A stretch of 64,000 nt of DNA from Mactromeris polynyma (taxonomy: Eukaryota; Mollusca; Bivalvia; Venerida; Mactridae), in NCBI GenBank assembly GCA_032209605.1, contig JASFXZ010000091.1, forward strand, positions 372,001 through 436,000, in the 5' to 3' direction. The position numbers and the translations under genes are program-made. Shown here in pieces: positions 34,301 through 47,000 of the stretch (its first letter is position 1; each line of letters starts with the position of its first letter). The notes under the pieces were generated by a model, which worked only from the letters and a program-made list of their open reading frames with translations, searched no databases and was not told the origin of the DNA.

Positions 34301-36801
34301 ATTAACTTCAAATCTGTATGTCGGTAAAATAAAAGCTGGAGATCAATTAATTCTCATTAAAGAAGTCGATATTATTTTATACACTCATTCATACGGTATA
34401 TGAATAAAGACGGTAAACAATATTCACATTTATGACCAGGGAGCTCACGCTATTCATGTGAAAATCATAACATAGTTTTTAAGAAAGAAATAGGAACCAA
34501 GTTGCCATCATAGCATGTCATGGAAATACTAGGGAAGGGGGTATACCTGAATTACAAACAATTTTTAATTGACCAAAAGTAAACCATACATACATACTTT
34601 ATGTATCATAACTGACCAAAATATGTCAATGGAAATTGTTGTCAAAATGTGATTCATACTAAAGATTACCTTTTGACTCCTGGATACTCTCAACTGTTTT
34701 ACTCCTCCGAATTGTTTGAAATAGTCTCTCATGGGCTGCTCTTCAAATCCCCAAGGTAACCGTGACAAGTAAACAACTCCAGACTGATCAGCACCATCTT
34801 TAGCCTAAAAGCCATAGAAAAACCTAGATCAGAGTTACATTACAAAAATATAGATATACATGTGTAATATACAGTTAAACAGATGTTTACAACATCTCAT
34901 ATTTCTGTTCTGGTTTGGAAATGAAACAAGTACCAATTTTACTGTCATTTCCAGTTGTTTCATTTGATACAAATTTAATTTTTATTTGAGGAAAAAACCC
35001 TCATCTGGCTGCTTACATTTTTGATAAGTTGTAAGTGACAGACAGCATCTATTTGCTGGAGCACTGTTGGTCAGACAAGAACTAGAGCTACATTGCAACT
35101 TGTGGGAACTTTCAAAAACTACGGATTTGATTCAACCCCAGCAAGTTTAAGAAATTCTTAAGGAATTGAAATAAAATTCATGCAACTAAGGCTTGTGATG
35201 TTACTGCACAAAGTATTTAAGCATTCAATTGTATTGTCAGACCCCACTGCACCAGCATCTATACTGTACCATCTCTTTTGTTTTCTAGTCTAGCAAGATT
35301 AAAAACACTTGAAAACTAGTGACCGCAGTACAGAAATAGTACTAGTCATAGTTAATGCCCGTTAGTGACTTTCAAGTAATTTGGAAAAAATGGGAAAATA
35401 CTGCGTATGTTATCTGCACCAACCATTTCAATTTTTTTATAGAATTTCTCAGTTAATATAAATCATTTTCTAGAAAAATTACAATTTTTAACACAAAATC
35501 CAAAATTTAATATAAGCACTAGAAATGCTGCACGTTCAATCATTTCTACAATAATTGTCAAGTAACTTCCTCTATGTTGTCAGTATAAGCTTTTAAAAAT
35601 TTACCTGAACCAGTGGGCCAATTCTAAAAATAGCCTTTGGATTGCATGATGACGTCACAGAAACGCGCATGTGATTTTATAAAAAAGACAAAATACGCCT
35701 TATCTACATCTTTTTTGATTTGCATATATATATCATCTCTTGTGGTCTTTATAATAATTCAAAGTCATTTATAACGTCCGTTGTAACAAACAAACATGAA
35801 TGCTGTTTTTCCTTATTTCGTGGGCTATTATATTGATCAAACATTCAAAGAAATGCAACTATTGAACCTTTAAAACACTAACAAGTTTACTGTCTATCTA
35901 TATGTGGGTATACTTAACAGCAATATGGACAAAGGAACTCCTCTGGCCAAAATTAAAAAAGTCTTTGTTTGCCATTTACCGATCCTAGATTTTAGAGGTG
36001 GGTAGGTAGGTAGGAAAAATATTTTATTTTATTGTTGAAATTTTAATATATGTTTTAGTCGAAATGTATTGTTCGTGCGTGGTAATTTCGGCACATGGTA
36101 ATTTAATTAGGTGATTTTATATTTTGTCTCTGCTATAATAAAATAATTAATTTGCAAATGGCGCCCGATGTATAGTGAGTCACGTGATCGTCAGAGGCAT
36201 GATAAATTACAGTACGCCATCCCTTTCATAACCCTGTAATCTACTAGCCCTGCTGGTAATAAAATGGTGTCCAACTTTATTTTTTTACATGTTAAATTGA
36301 GTCAAATAGCATGTTTGGTGGAATTTGCAGCTGTTTTGTAGGTTGCGTGATGTGTTCACAATGAAAATCTATCAAATACAATGATGAAGCGGTTGAAAAA
36401 TGTCATATTTAACTTTTAAAGTTTGTATACAGTAACTTAAGTGCACCGCTTACACGGTCAGGGAGCATAAATGCATGGATTTACTCATATATTTTTACCG
36501 TAATTACGGGTAACATGTTAAGAATTGTGTAAATGAATAGGGAGACAAAATCGACCTTACATACTTTTACCTTTCCCCGCTTAGGATTTCAGCATTTCAG
36601 AAAAAATCTACAGGTCGCGAATTCTTATTACAAATCTAAATTTTATCTTCTTAGTCGTTTGTTTTCACTATCTGTTTAACTAAATAACGTGATATTTACC
36701 GTTTTACTAGCTTTGTGAACTTTCTGATTGAATTGCTTCTGTTTTGTTGGATCTAGCGCGATGTTTACTGGTGTACCACGTTTTTTCGTTGTTTTCGCCA
36801 T
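31351..36801 (-). CDS. NIFK: NIFK: MKI67 FHA-interacting nucleolar RRM protein
   Basis: RNA-binding nucleolar protein, known in vertebrates to bind the FHA domain of Ki-67 and to help rRNA maturation. Exons on the minus strand: 36801-36700, 34804-34670, 33566-33458, 32784-32570 and 32076-31351; phases agree and the total is 428 residues. The RRM spans about 42-120, with RNP2 VVYLSRLP at 43-50 and RNP1 RGYAYIQF at 84-91. The run [13 protein letters not shown] is nearly the same as in vertebrate NIFK. The last exon (residues 188-428) has a lysine-rich start, an acidic run, DDEIEF and many SP/TP sites. The protein is about 135 residues longer than the human one (293), all in this disordered tail. 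Start chosen at MAKTTKK; an upstream in-frame alternative codon has no support. Confidence 0.93.
33208..33310 (-). repeat. tRNA-headed SINE head
   Basis: Matches 17636-17745 over acttcagatcaggagtcag and the A-box-like end cctcaaccaatatgc. Lies in a NIFK intron. Confidence 0.55.
33992..34213 (-). repeat. tRNA-headed SINE, family 2
   Basis: On the minus strand: ggcctctgtggttgagtg (A box), gggttcaaatccctcc (B box), then a body ending catgacccaccctggctgtttatgtgac. The same order and tail occur on the + strand at 49365-49600. Confidence 0.75.
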
Positions 36802-36960
36802 CTTTAATACATAGAATGGTTTGTTATTGCACACGTGAATTTTGATAAGGGAGATTACTACTGTTTGCATTCTTGAATAAATGTGGGATCCAGTCTATGA
36901 TTACTTCGGATACCGTCGAATTTTATCCTTTAATCACCCTGACGACGATTGTAAACCAAA
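36802..36960. promoter_or_regulatory. Shared divergent promoter of NIFK and MDH1B
   Basis: Only 159 bp separate the two start codons, which point away from each other. No TATA box is obvious. Both starts sit in an AA(A/G)ATGGCG context (aaagATGGCG for NIFK, caaaATGGCG for MDH1B), which resembles the YY1-type element found at TATA-less promoters. Co-regulation is an inference. Confidence 0.65.
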
Positions 36961-39900
36961 ATGGCGAAGTTTGTGATAGCTGGTAACGAAATATTATTTT
37001 TTTATAGTTTTTCACGAATTGTTTTGTACGCGTATACGTTGTCGTGAATAATTAGTGGCAACTAGGGACATTACGTTCAGGGTTATCACTGTCTAGTCAG
37101 GAAAATGCGTTATTATTCTGTTATAAATCTATTGTGACAGTCCAAAAGGATGCTTTCTTAAATTTTAAAATTATACAGATGTCGAGTATACCTTCTTATG
37201 TGTCGTTTAAGTTTAAAAATGAGTTGCCATCCATCAATAAGTGATATGTTGTAATCACATGGATAAAGAATGGGACCTGACATATGTTGTATGGACTGAT
37301 ATAAGCCATATCATTTTGTTTGGGTAGCAATTTATTTAAAAAAGAAAAAAAGTTTAATCCTTTAAGATATATTTTATTGATTGACATTTGGACAAAGTAT
37401 GTACATACGCTACTTATTTTTACATCTATCTTTTTCTATATTGTAATAATTGCCACATTCACATAGTCTTCGTACTTATGAAGAAATATAACTTTCGGCA
37501 AGAAGAAGGTCTGTTGGATTAACTCATTAACAATCGTTTAACTTTTTCATATTTGCAGGTGAGGCGAATTGCCCTTACTATGCTAGAGCAGAATTGTTGG
37601 GAGACAAACTTGCAATTAATCTAGCAGATTTCAAATTACACAAAATAGTTAAGACACCAGATGAATGGACGGTAAATATTTATTATTTTTGGTATAGATT
37701 AACATGACCTGTATTGTCGGAGGGTAACAATTACATGGAGTGCTCAATTCCCATAGTTAGGTGAGCACCAGACTAGAGGCATGTCGGCTACTTCACAAAA
37801 ACAATTTTTATGCCCCCACTCTGAAAGGGGGGCATATAAATTTACCCTTGTCCGTCCTTCCGTCCGTCACAAAATCTTGTGTCACTCGTATCTCCAAAAG
37901 TATATGAGCCAGAGTCATAAAACTTTACAGGAATGTTCACCAGCATGTGAAGTTGTGCACCTGGTGTTTCATGTTTGGCTGTGCCCTGTAACTGCAAAGT
38001 TATGGCCCTTGACTTAGTTCAAATATAGCCTACAGAGTATGCGATTTTGGGTCACTCATATCTCCAAATGTATATGAGCCAGAGTCATAAGGCTTTACAG
38101 GAATGTTCACAAGCATGTGTTATATTGCACCTGGGGATTCCTAATTCGGTGTGCCCAGTAAGTGCAAAGTTACGGCCCTTGACTTATTGAAAATATAGTA
38201 TACAGAGCGTGTGATTTTGTGTCGCTCATATCTCCAACAGTATATCAGCTACAGTCACAAAACTGAACACCAGCATGTGTAGTTGTGCACCTGGGATTTT
38301 GTGTATGGTTACGCCCAGTAAGTGTAAAGTAATGGCCCTTGACTTATCAGTATAATCAGTACAGTTGTTCACTTGGTAATTTTGATACCCATTCACAATC
38401 TATGAGCAGAATCATTAATAGCATTTGCTTTTGTGACAAAGGCTGCAAGTGGGGGCATCTGTGTCATATGGACACATTTCTAGTTAAATATATATGTTGC
38501 ATTTAATTGTTTTGGTTGTCAATTTTCCCACTTTTGATTGATTTGGTAGTGGATTTTTCCTTTATAAACAAACTACATAACTAAATAGTATATTTAAATG
38601 AAATGAAAATGTATCTTGCATATACCCTGTAACCAATGTATAATTTGATATAAGAGGTGAAATTGAGATTCCTAAGAACATTAAATCATCTGATTTTATC
38701 TTTCCATTTCAGTCATGGCTGAATAAAACATGCCAAGAAAGAGGCTGGGAACATAGAAAGTCTCCGTTAGTTTGGAGAGAGCTGATAGACCGTGGTGGCA
38801 AAGGTGTTCTCATTGGCGGTGCTAATGAGTTCCAAGAATATGCTCAAGGTTACTATGGTATTGAATCAGAGCTTAAAAGCAATGACATGCGCAACATTGC
38901 TAAAGAAAACCAGACATGCAAAACAGAAATTGACAAAGAAGAAAAAGAAATCAAAGCACTCAGTAAACCAGTGAATGTTTGTATCACAAATGCTGGGTCA
39001 GGTGTTTGTTACAGCCTTCTCGACTCATTATGCAGAGGAGATGTCTTGGGCAATAATGTTGAAGTGGTGATTAAGTTATTTGACAATGATGCCAGAAAGG
39101 AATATCTGGAAGGAGTAGAAATGGAAATATGTGATTTAGCTTATGGACTTTGTAGAGGGGTTAAAGTAGAGACTAATATAAAAGATGCCTTTAAAGACTG
39201 TAGTGCTGTTGTCCTTTTAGATGAACTACCACAGGGAGAAAAATCAAAGGATCAATGGTTGAAAGAAAATGCTGACTTATTTGTAAAATATGCTAAAGTT
39301 ATTGAGGAAGTTGCATTAAACTCAGTGCGAGTCCTTGTGGCTGGTGCTGGTCCTGTGAATTTCAATGCTTATATGATGATTAAGAATGCACCAAACATTC
39401 CTAGACAAAACATTGTAGCTATGTCCAGATTGATTGAAAATCATTCAAAAGCTGTAGTTGCTGAAAGACTCAATGTAAACACTGCTGGTGTTGTGGACTT
39501 GATTGTCTGGGGAAATCCAAATGGTCAACATTATATTGATGTGTCAAACAGCAGAGTTCATGGATACGATGGATCAATTGTTGGGCCAGACTCATTTTCA
39601 GTCTCCGCTCCAGAGATGGTTTTTGATAAAAAATGGTTGGAGACAGAATACCTAGAATTGGTGAAAACAAAACAGGCTAAAGCTGAAGAAGCCATGAAGC
39701 ACCCAGCCACATCATCTCGAGCTGCCGCTATCAACAGTACCATGATGCATTGGTGCAGTGGATCCCCATCAGGACAAATGTTCTCTCTCGGTGTGTGTTC
39801 TGAGGGCTGGTATGGGGTCCCCAAGGATATGGTGTTCTCATATCCAGTCACCTTTCATCCTAAAGGTTACTGGTGTGTTGTTCAAGACATCAACCTATCT

Positions 39901-41675
39901 GAGGAAGTTAAAGTCAAGCTGCATGAAACCATTAAGGTATATTACATTAGTTTTGGCATAATATAAAAAGACATAAAAATATATTTTTGGAAAATGCTTT
40001 ATTCATTGATAAACCCAGTTGACACAGAACATCTTTATTTTCAACAAAGATTGTGATTGAATTGTAAACACCACCCCACCATTTGATGTAGTAAAAAATA
40101 ATTGAAACTCTCTATGATTTGAGATATTTTGGATAAATGTATGTCATGAGTACATGATCATTTGACCATTTTTGTTGTTATTGTATTGCAGGATCTCGAA
40201 TCTGAAATTGAAGTTATGTTTCCACGTCCAAAACCTCCCACACCCGAACAAGAGGAGAATGTTTCAAATAACCAAACTTCAGAAGATAAAGGTAAACGCC
40301 ATATCATACTGTACCATACATCATAGAAAATCAGCATTTACACATTATTTATACATTACAATAGACGTTGAAATGAAATACTAAGAAAATATTCTGTTTA
40401 CTTGCACTTATTACAGCCATTTTCTTATGATACATTTTTAAAATAATTTGAGTAAGGAAATGATTAAAATGGCTCTAAACCATTAGTTTCATAATGCATA
40501 CCAAGGATTGAACGCAAAACATCTGTAACTACTTCTTTAACAAAACTAAGTTACAATACTTTTGTGTATAAGCCTTGATGCACTCTAGCAGTTTAAATCA
40601 GTTAACATATAAGATACTAATTTATATCATGTTGAAAGGAAATACCAATACATCAACTATTTCTTGTACAAAACTTTTCTGTGTTTTAAGACAGCAATTG
40701 AGAAGGAGTAAGTTTTCACTGTATTTCGTACATTTGTTATTTGTGTTAGTTACCATTGCATGTATGAAGCAATCCCTGGTCGTTGGTCAGAACCCTGCCA
40801 GTTGTGAGGTTCTTCTACTGTCCTCTCAATCCCTGATACAAGTGCTAGTACTGGCTAGAAACCCAGGAAGTGGTCCATGAGGGTGATTTAAAAATATCAG
40901 TTGTTAGAACTTGTTTCGATTTATAGTGATTAAACCAACAGTAATCTGATGCATGATAAGTATATTCTCACTTAGTAGAAACTGTTGTTGGAATGGATGT
41001 TGTGTAGATTTCAAACTTTAATATGTTTTGCAAGGAAAATTTTCACTATCTCTGGGCTATGGTGTCGAAAATGATTTTATTGCCCATTTTTTTCATCATT
41101 TTTGTATATTTTCACTCTCAAATTTAATGTTCATCATTATACCTAACAGAAGAGCAATATCTGCTGTCCAATATTTGTATTGATTCATTTTTTGTGATCT
41201 TTTGAAATTAGATTTTGATTCACTTGTTTAATGATTTAGTAAGATGATATTTCCCAGTGATTTAGTAAGATGATATTTCCCAGTGAGTGATAGAGACTTA
41301 ATGCTTTAGTAAGATGATATTTCCCAAGGAATGATAGAGACTTAATAGATTTATTAATTAACTGTTGATGCAATTGAAGGTGATGGAGAACAGCGTCTAG
41401 AGACTATTGTTGAAGAAAAGAAAGAAGTATCAGAGGAGGGAGAGACTTCAACAACAGAAGGAGAAAAGAGCACAACTGGTGGCGCAGAAACATCTACGGC
41501 AGAGGGAGAGAAAACGGATGAGGGAGAGGGAGATAAAAAGAATGAAGCGGAAAATGGAGAGAAGAAAAGTGATGATGAGGATAAGAAAACTGAAGAAGGA
41601 GGTGAGACGACTGAGTCAGAGGAGAAAAAAGAAGGGGAGGAAGTGCCTAAAGAGGAACAAACACCGACTGATTAG
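36961..41675 (+). CDS. MDH1B: MDH1B: malate dehydrogenase 1B-like protein
   Basis: Divergent cytosolic malate dehydrogenase relative; in other animals MDH1B is linked to ciliated and sperm cells. Exons: 36961-36982, 37559-37671, 38713-39936, 40192-40291 and 41380-41675; phases agree, 584 residues. The N-terminus [13 protein letters not shown] is the MDH1B-specific N-terminal domain. The Rossmann loop is [12 protein letters not shown] near 137. At the MDH active site the sequence is [11 protein letters not shown] (near 282) where active enzymes have Asp and Arg, and [10 protein letters not shown] (near 309) where they have the catalytic His, so it is probably not an active malate dehydrogenase. 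Residues after about 487 form a Lys/Glu-rich low-complexity tail. The last acceptor (caattgaag) is weak, so that exon boundary is the least certain. Confidence 0.92.
37811..38486 (+). repeat. Interspersed repeat with three 170-bp internal units
   Basis: Begins tgcccccact and ends gacacatttctagtt. Inside, units starting gtc(a/g)ctc(g/a)tatctcc are at 37881, 38051 and 38221, exactly 170 bp apart. Lies in MDH1B intron 2. A shorter relative is at 23330-23537. Confidence 0.7.
41231..41345. repeat. Short tandem repeat before the last MDH1B exon
   Basis: Three copies of tttagtaagatgatatttccca, two of them followed by (g)tgatagagacttaat, in the intron 40292-41379. Confidence 0.7.
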
Positions 41676-42151
41676 ATACTGTTGCATTTTATTTGTTTCA
41701 ACTGGATGTTTATTAGACATACTACATTTGCGTTCCATTTGTAAACATGTTTATATTTTTTGATGTATGAATATTGATTAATAATTTGATATATCCAACA
41801 CACATTGAAACAAGGATTGATTGTGATATATCTACCAACCATTAGCACAATCTGTATGGTGAAAGGAGAGCTATGTATTTGCAAAACCAAGCAGATAGAC
41901 TTGTTTAGCCTATGTCCTTTGGTGTAAAGTAGGGTTAATGTACCAATGGAACAGACTGTAAATGTGAATTCAATGATAATAGCCTCACCAAGCCCTTTCT
42001 GTTATCAGGGGGTAACTGATTCTTTACCAACACTTGACCAAAGTTACCACAGTTATTTGCTTAACACTTCATTGTTATTCTTTCTGTTTACACACCTGGC
42101 ACTGGACATAAAATGTAACATGTAATGGTGTCACTGGTGTGCATATACTAA

Positions 42152-42157
42152 AATAAA
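42152..42157 (+). terminator. MDH1B: Probable MDH1B polyadenylation signal
   Basis: AATAAA about 480 bp after the stop codon, the first canonical hexamer downstream on this strand. Confidence 0.5.
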
Positions 42158-44041
42158 AGTTCAGGATTTGAATCATTGCTAGGTATATCAATGGTGTTTA
42201 TGTTTCTCCATATTAGCATTATCTGTGATACATTCTAGAACTGTGCATCCAATATTGATATAGTTTTCTTGTTATATACTTGAGCTTTTATCTGCCTGTT
42301 AATGTAGAAATAAGGTAAATTATACATTATACACACTGTGTATTCCAGCATTCTTAATATATCTGATGACCATTGTCTATCGAAATTGACTCATGGCTTC
42401 GATCTGATAAAACCTAAACTATGTTTGTTTCCTATAACATGCCACGGACATATAAACCATATCCGTGAACATGCTGAACACAAATTGGTTAGTGAGTAGG
42501 GATTTTTTGATATATTTCTTGTGCATTTGCATATTTGGACAGGGATCATTATATCTTATTATCAAAAGTTTTAGCCCAAAGATTGCAGTTAGGGGCAAAA
42601 TATATTTTGATCTGTCTGGTTACTGGAAACAGACACAGCTTTTAGGCCTAATATTTATCTAAAAGTATTGATTGAGTAAAAACTATATATGTAAATGTTA
42701 TACATATGTTTAGTTGTGTGTTTGATATTTCAGTATGTACATTCACTTTAAATAAATTCTTCTATTATAAATATAATGTCTTTGTTTTTTCTGTACGCTG
42801 GTGTGATGTTATGTTCCACATAATTTGCCTTGTGCTTTCTGGGCATTCCAATAATGCCACCAGTCGAAGTATGAATCAAATAGTCTACAAATTGTTCACT
42901 AAAGGTAGCAAACTGCAAGTTTGTTCAAGTTGGATCAAGGATAAGATGTAATAAAGTAACATGTAAATGTAAAAATAAAACTAACTGCTATGCCATGATA
43001 GCTTTTTCATACAACATTATTAGTATATAAATGCAGTGTATCTATATCTTTATTAGAGCCATTATAATAGTTAGAATTCGCTTGAAATAATATATAGAAT
43101 TGAACAATGACAAACCACAGTAGAAACACCATATAATTGTATTCTTGATGCTAATTTGCCAGAGCGTTGATGTTTTGCACCATTTATACAAACTTACACA
43201 ACACAATTTGTTTTCCCATAAATAAATTAAGTGCAATCTCTCCAGAGTGGCCTTCTCTTGAACAACAACCTCTATTCAACAACATCAATTTTCTCTCAGT
43301 AAATTTACTACCAACTTAATCCCAACTTTCAATAGCGACTTAAATATGTATCACTCAAAGGGGGCCTCTCTGGAGAGGTTACACTACGTACTTTAAAAGT
43401 ACACGTCACAATGTGAGCCCGTTCAGGATGAGTATCTTGATTGCAATACAACGTACATTTTATAATGTCCTACTACAAGAAAGACTGTAAAAGGGAGACC
43501 ACTACGCTGGAAATTATTTGAAAGGAAAATAAGAGTTATATTTCTTAGAATTATTGAAACTATCTTGTAAAGGACTGGTTCTGTGTAAGTATCGCTTGAA
43601 ATCACATCTCGATCCGGTGTCACAAATGCAAAGTTACATTTATACAAGCATCCTCGCTCAACATACGTGTACCGTAGAACATCAAATGTATTTTTGCAGT
43701 GTATATTTACACAACGTTAAAACAGTCATTGCCAGTTCACTGCAACAAAGTCCTGCGAAAATAGCAACATGTTTTTCCGTGAGTTCGCATACCTCACGCG
43801 CTAAGCTAATACTGCTGGTTGGTCAATACTTTCTTGTTTCCACCAAGGAACTTTTCTGAGTCAAACGTTTACAAAATGTTTCCAATTAATAAGAAATTAC
43901 AGAGTCCACATTCAGACTCGATTTTGCATATCACCATATTGAATGTTATTGCCATTTTTTTACACTTCCATATGATGAATATCTTAACACGCATGCGCAG
44001 ACATAACAAATGTCTTAACTTTTCGCGAGTCACTGACGTCA
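42158..44041. other. Intergenic DNA between MDH1B and the chitin-binding gene
   Basis: No supported coding exon on either strand. It includes a MITE-like inverted-repeat element (43231-43385); the right part must contain the 3' UTR of the minus-strand chitin-binding gene, whose polyadenylation site I could not identify. Confidence 0.6.
43231..43385. mobile_element. MITE with TGCAATCTCTCCAGAG-type ends
   Basis: Left end gtgcaatctctccagagtggcc and right end ggcctctctggagaggttacac are inverted copies. A second, more diverged member (aacctcc... to ...agaagttacactgta) is at 48200-48396. Confidence 0.6.
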
Positions 44042-47000
44042 TTACAACAAAGGCCACAGTACTTGATCCTGTAACGTCCGTGGCAGAGTGCATGTTGAAG
44101 AAATCCATTCACATCTTTTCATTCTGTCGTCCCATTCCAGGATCCATGGACACGGTCGTCTGTCAACACTGAAACCGTTTGTACAAGTCATGTACGTTCT
44201 ACATGACTTGCAAGAATGGTAATCTCCGTTACGCCTACCAAAACAATTGCTTACACAGTTCGGCGTAACTGAAAAAGAAAACATAGCTGCATTATTGTTT
44301 GAAATGATATTGAACATTTTTATTCGTGAAAGTGTGTGTACATGACTCACAGCAACATAGAAATAGAAAAGAAAGAAACACACGGGCATATTTAAAGGTG
44401 ACCAAATCATAACACGTAAGTATTTGTCTACACACCTTAAACACATTGAATGTAAGTGAATGTAAGTACACAAATAGTTCTAAATATTTAACATCACTGT
44501 CCCTTACTTGGTTTTGGTATGCGTTGAATTTTGTGACAAGATGGAGACGAGAAGTCGCACCTTTTCCGGTAATCATTCCACCACACTGCACCAAACGCTG
44601 CACACTTCCGACCATCTATTAGCATACCTCTCGAGCACGTGGCGAAATAGTAACAACCTTTGCACGAGTGATAGTCACCATCAGGAATACCTACACATGA
44701 GTCCACACAATCTGCAATGTTGAATTACAAGTGAATGATGGACTAATCGGAAGGTGCAAACTGTTCTTCAAAGTTTGTGCTTTGATGGTGCAATTTCATT
44801 AACAAATACATACATGTACTATCTTTATCAACAGTTAGTTACCCTTTCTTCTCTAGCAACAAAGCGCTGGTAGCACCATGGATTCCAATGCGCCGCTTTC
44901 CGTTCCCTAATACAAGTAATTCTTACGTTACGTCATAACGACAAGGTGACAAGACTTAGTAACTCGATGTGAATAACATTTGAATACAGTTATCAAACGG
45001 AACAGAGATGTATTAACAATGTAAATATGTATCGATGGCTGAAATTAAGCTACATAGACTGTAGTCTTCGTTGATATAGTAAGACCTCAGTTATGTGAGG
45101 ATTTCAGAACTTGACCAGATCGAAGAATAATTATACATTACTTACATATCGGCCCCGCATGTCTGTATAGTATAGATGTAGGGTATACATGTGCGAGAGG
45201 ATTATCAACTAGACCTCCCTGTAAAACAACATTATAAATATTTACGCTGATATACGACAAGTCGCTGGATGAGAGCCATATCGTTATAAGTTTGAATTGG
45301 CAGTTGTTACAGATTAACGTAGATATCGTTGGCTAGCGCTTCCTTACAGTGCTTTGATCGTACAATACGGGGTTGTCCCAGAATTATGTAAACGTTTTAT
45401 AAAATTCCGCAACGGACGGATTGTGATAACTTCACCAGTAATATGTACGTTTGCTTGAATATATTGAATGGATATACTCAATTTCAACTGTGTATTGTAC
45501 TTAATCTAACTGTTGCTGGATTGGTGAAATATTTGAAGGAATGAGCATACAGGAGGCGAGACAAGTATCGGATGTTTGGAATTGGCGTATAATACTGAAG
45601 GAATGAGCGTACAGGAGGCGAGATAAGTATCGGATGTTTGGAATTGGCGTATAATACTGAAGGAATGAGCATACAGGAGGCGAGACAAGTATCGGATGTT
45701 TGGAATTGGCGTGTAATACTGAAGGAATGAGCATACAGGAGGCGAGACAAGTATCGGATGTTTGGAATTGGCGTGTAATACTGAAGGAATGAGCATACAG
45801 GAGGCGAGACAAGTATCGGATGTTTGGAATTGGCGTGTAATACTGGAGGAATGAGCATACAGGAGGCGAGACAAGTATCGGATGTTTGGAATTGGCGTGT
45901 AATACTGGAGGAATGAGCATACAGGAGGCGAGATAGGACGGATGTTTGGAATTGGCGTGTAATACTGAAGGAATGAGCGTACAGGAGGCGAGACAAGTAT
46001 CGGATGTTTGGAATTGGCGTGTAATACTGAAGGAATGAGCGTACAGGAGGCGAGACAAGTATCGGATGTTTGGAATTGGCGTGTAATACTGAAGGAATGA
46101 GCGTACAGGAGGCGAGACAAGTATCGGATGTTTGGAATTGGCGTGTTATACTGAAGGAATGAGCGTGCAGGAGGCGAGACAAGTATCGGATGTTTGGAAT
46201 TGGCGTGTAATACTGAAGGAATGAGCGTACAGGAGGCGAGACAAGTATCGGATGATTGGAATTGGCGTGTAATACTGAAGGAATGAGCGTACAGGAGGCG
46301 AGACAAGTATCGGATGTTTGGAATTGGCGTGTAATACTGAAGGAATGAGCGTACAGGAGGCGAGACAAGTATCGGATGTTTGGAATTGGCGTGTAATACT
46401 GAAGGAATGAGCGTACAGGAGGCGAGACAAGTATCGGATGTTTGGAATTGGCGTGTTATACTGAAGGAATGAGCGTACAGGAGGCGAGACAAGTATCGGA
46501 TGTTTGGAATTGGCGTGTAATACTGAAGGAATGAGCGTACAGGAGACGAGATAGGACGGATGTTTGGAATTGGCGTGTAATACTGAAGGAATGAGCATAC
46601 AGGAGGCGAGATAGGACGGATGTTTGGAATTGGCGTGTAATACTGAAGGAATGAGCATACAGGAGGCGAGACAAGTATTGGATGTTTGGAATTGGCGTGT
46701 TATACTGAAGGAATGAGCGTACAGGAGGCGAGACAAGTATCGGATGTTTGGAATTGGCGTGTAATACTGAAGGAATGAGCGTACAGGAGACGAGATAGGA
46801 CGGATGTTTGGAATTGGCGTGTAATACTGAAGGAATGAGCGTACAGGAGGCGAGATAGGACGGATGTTTGGAATTGGCGTGTAATACTGAAGGAATGAGC
46901 GTACAGGAGGCGAGATAGGACGGATGTTTGGAATTGGCGTGTAATACTGAAGGAATGAGCATACAGGAGGCGAGACAAGTATCGGATGTTTGGAATTGGC

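Noticed and set aside
39470..39851. Minus-strand ORFs inside MDH1B
   Set aside because: Antisense shadows of a well-supported MDH1B exon.
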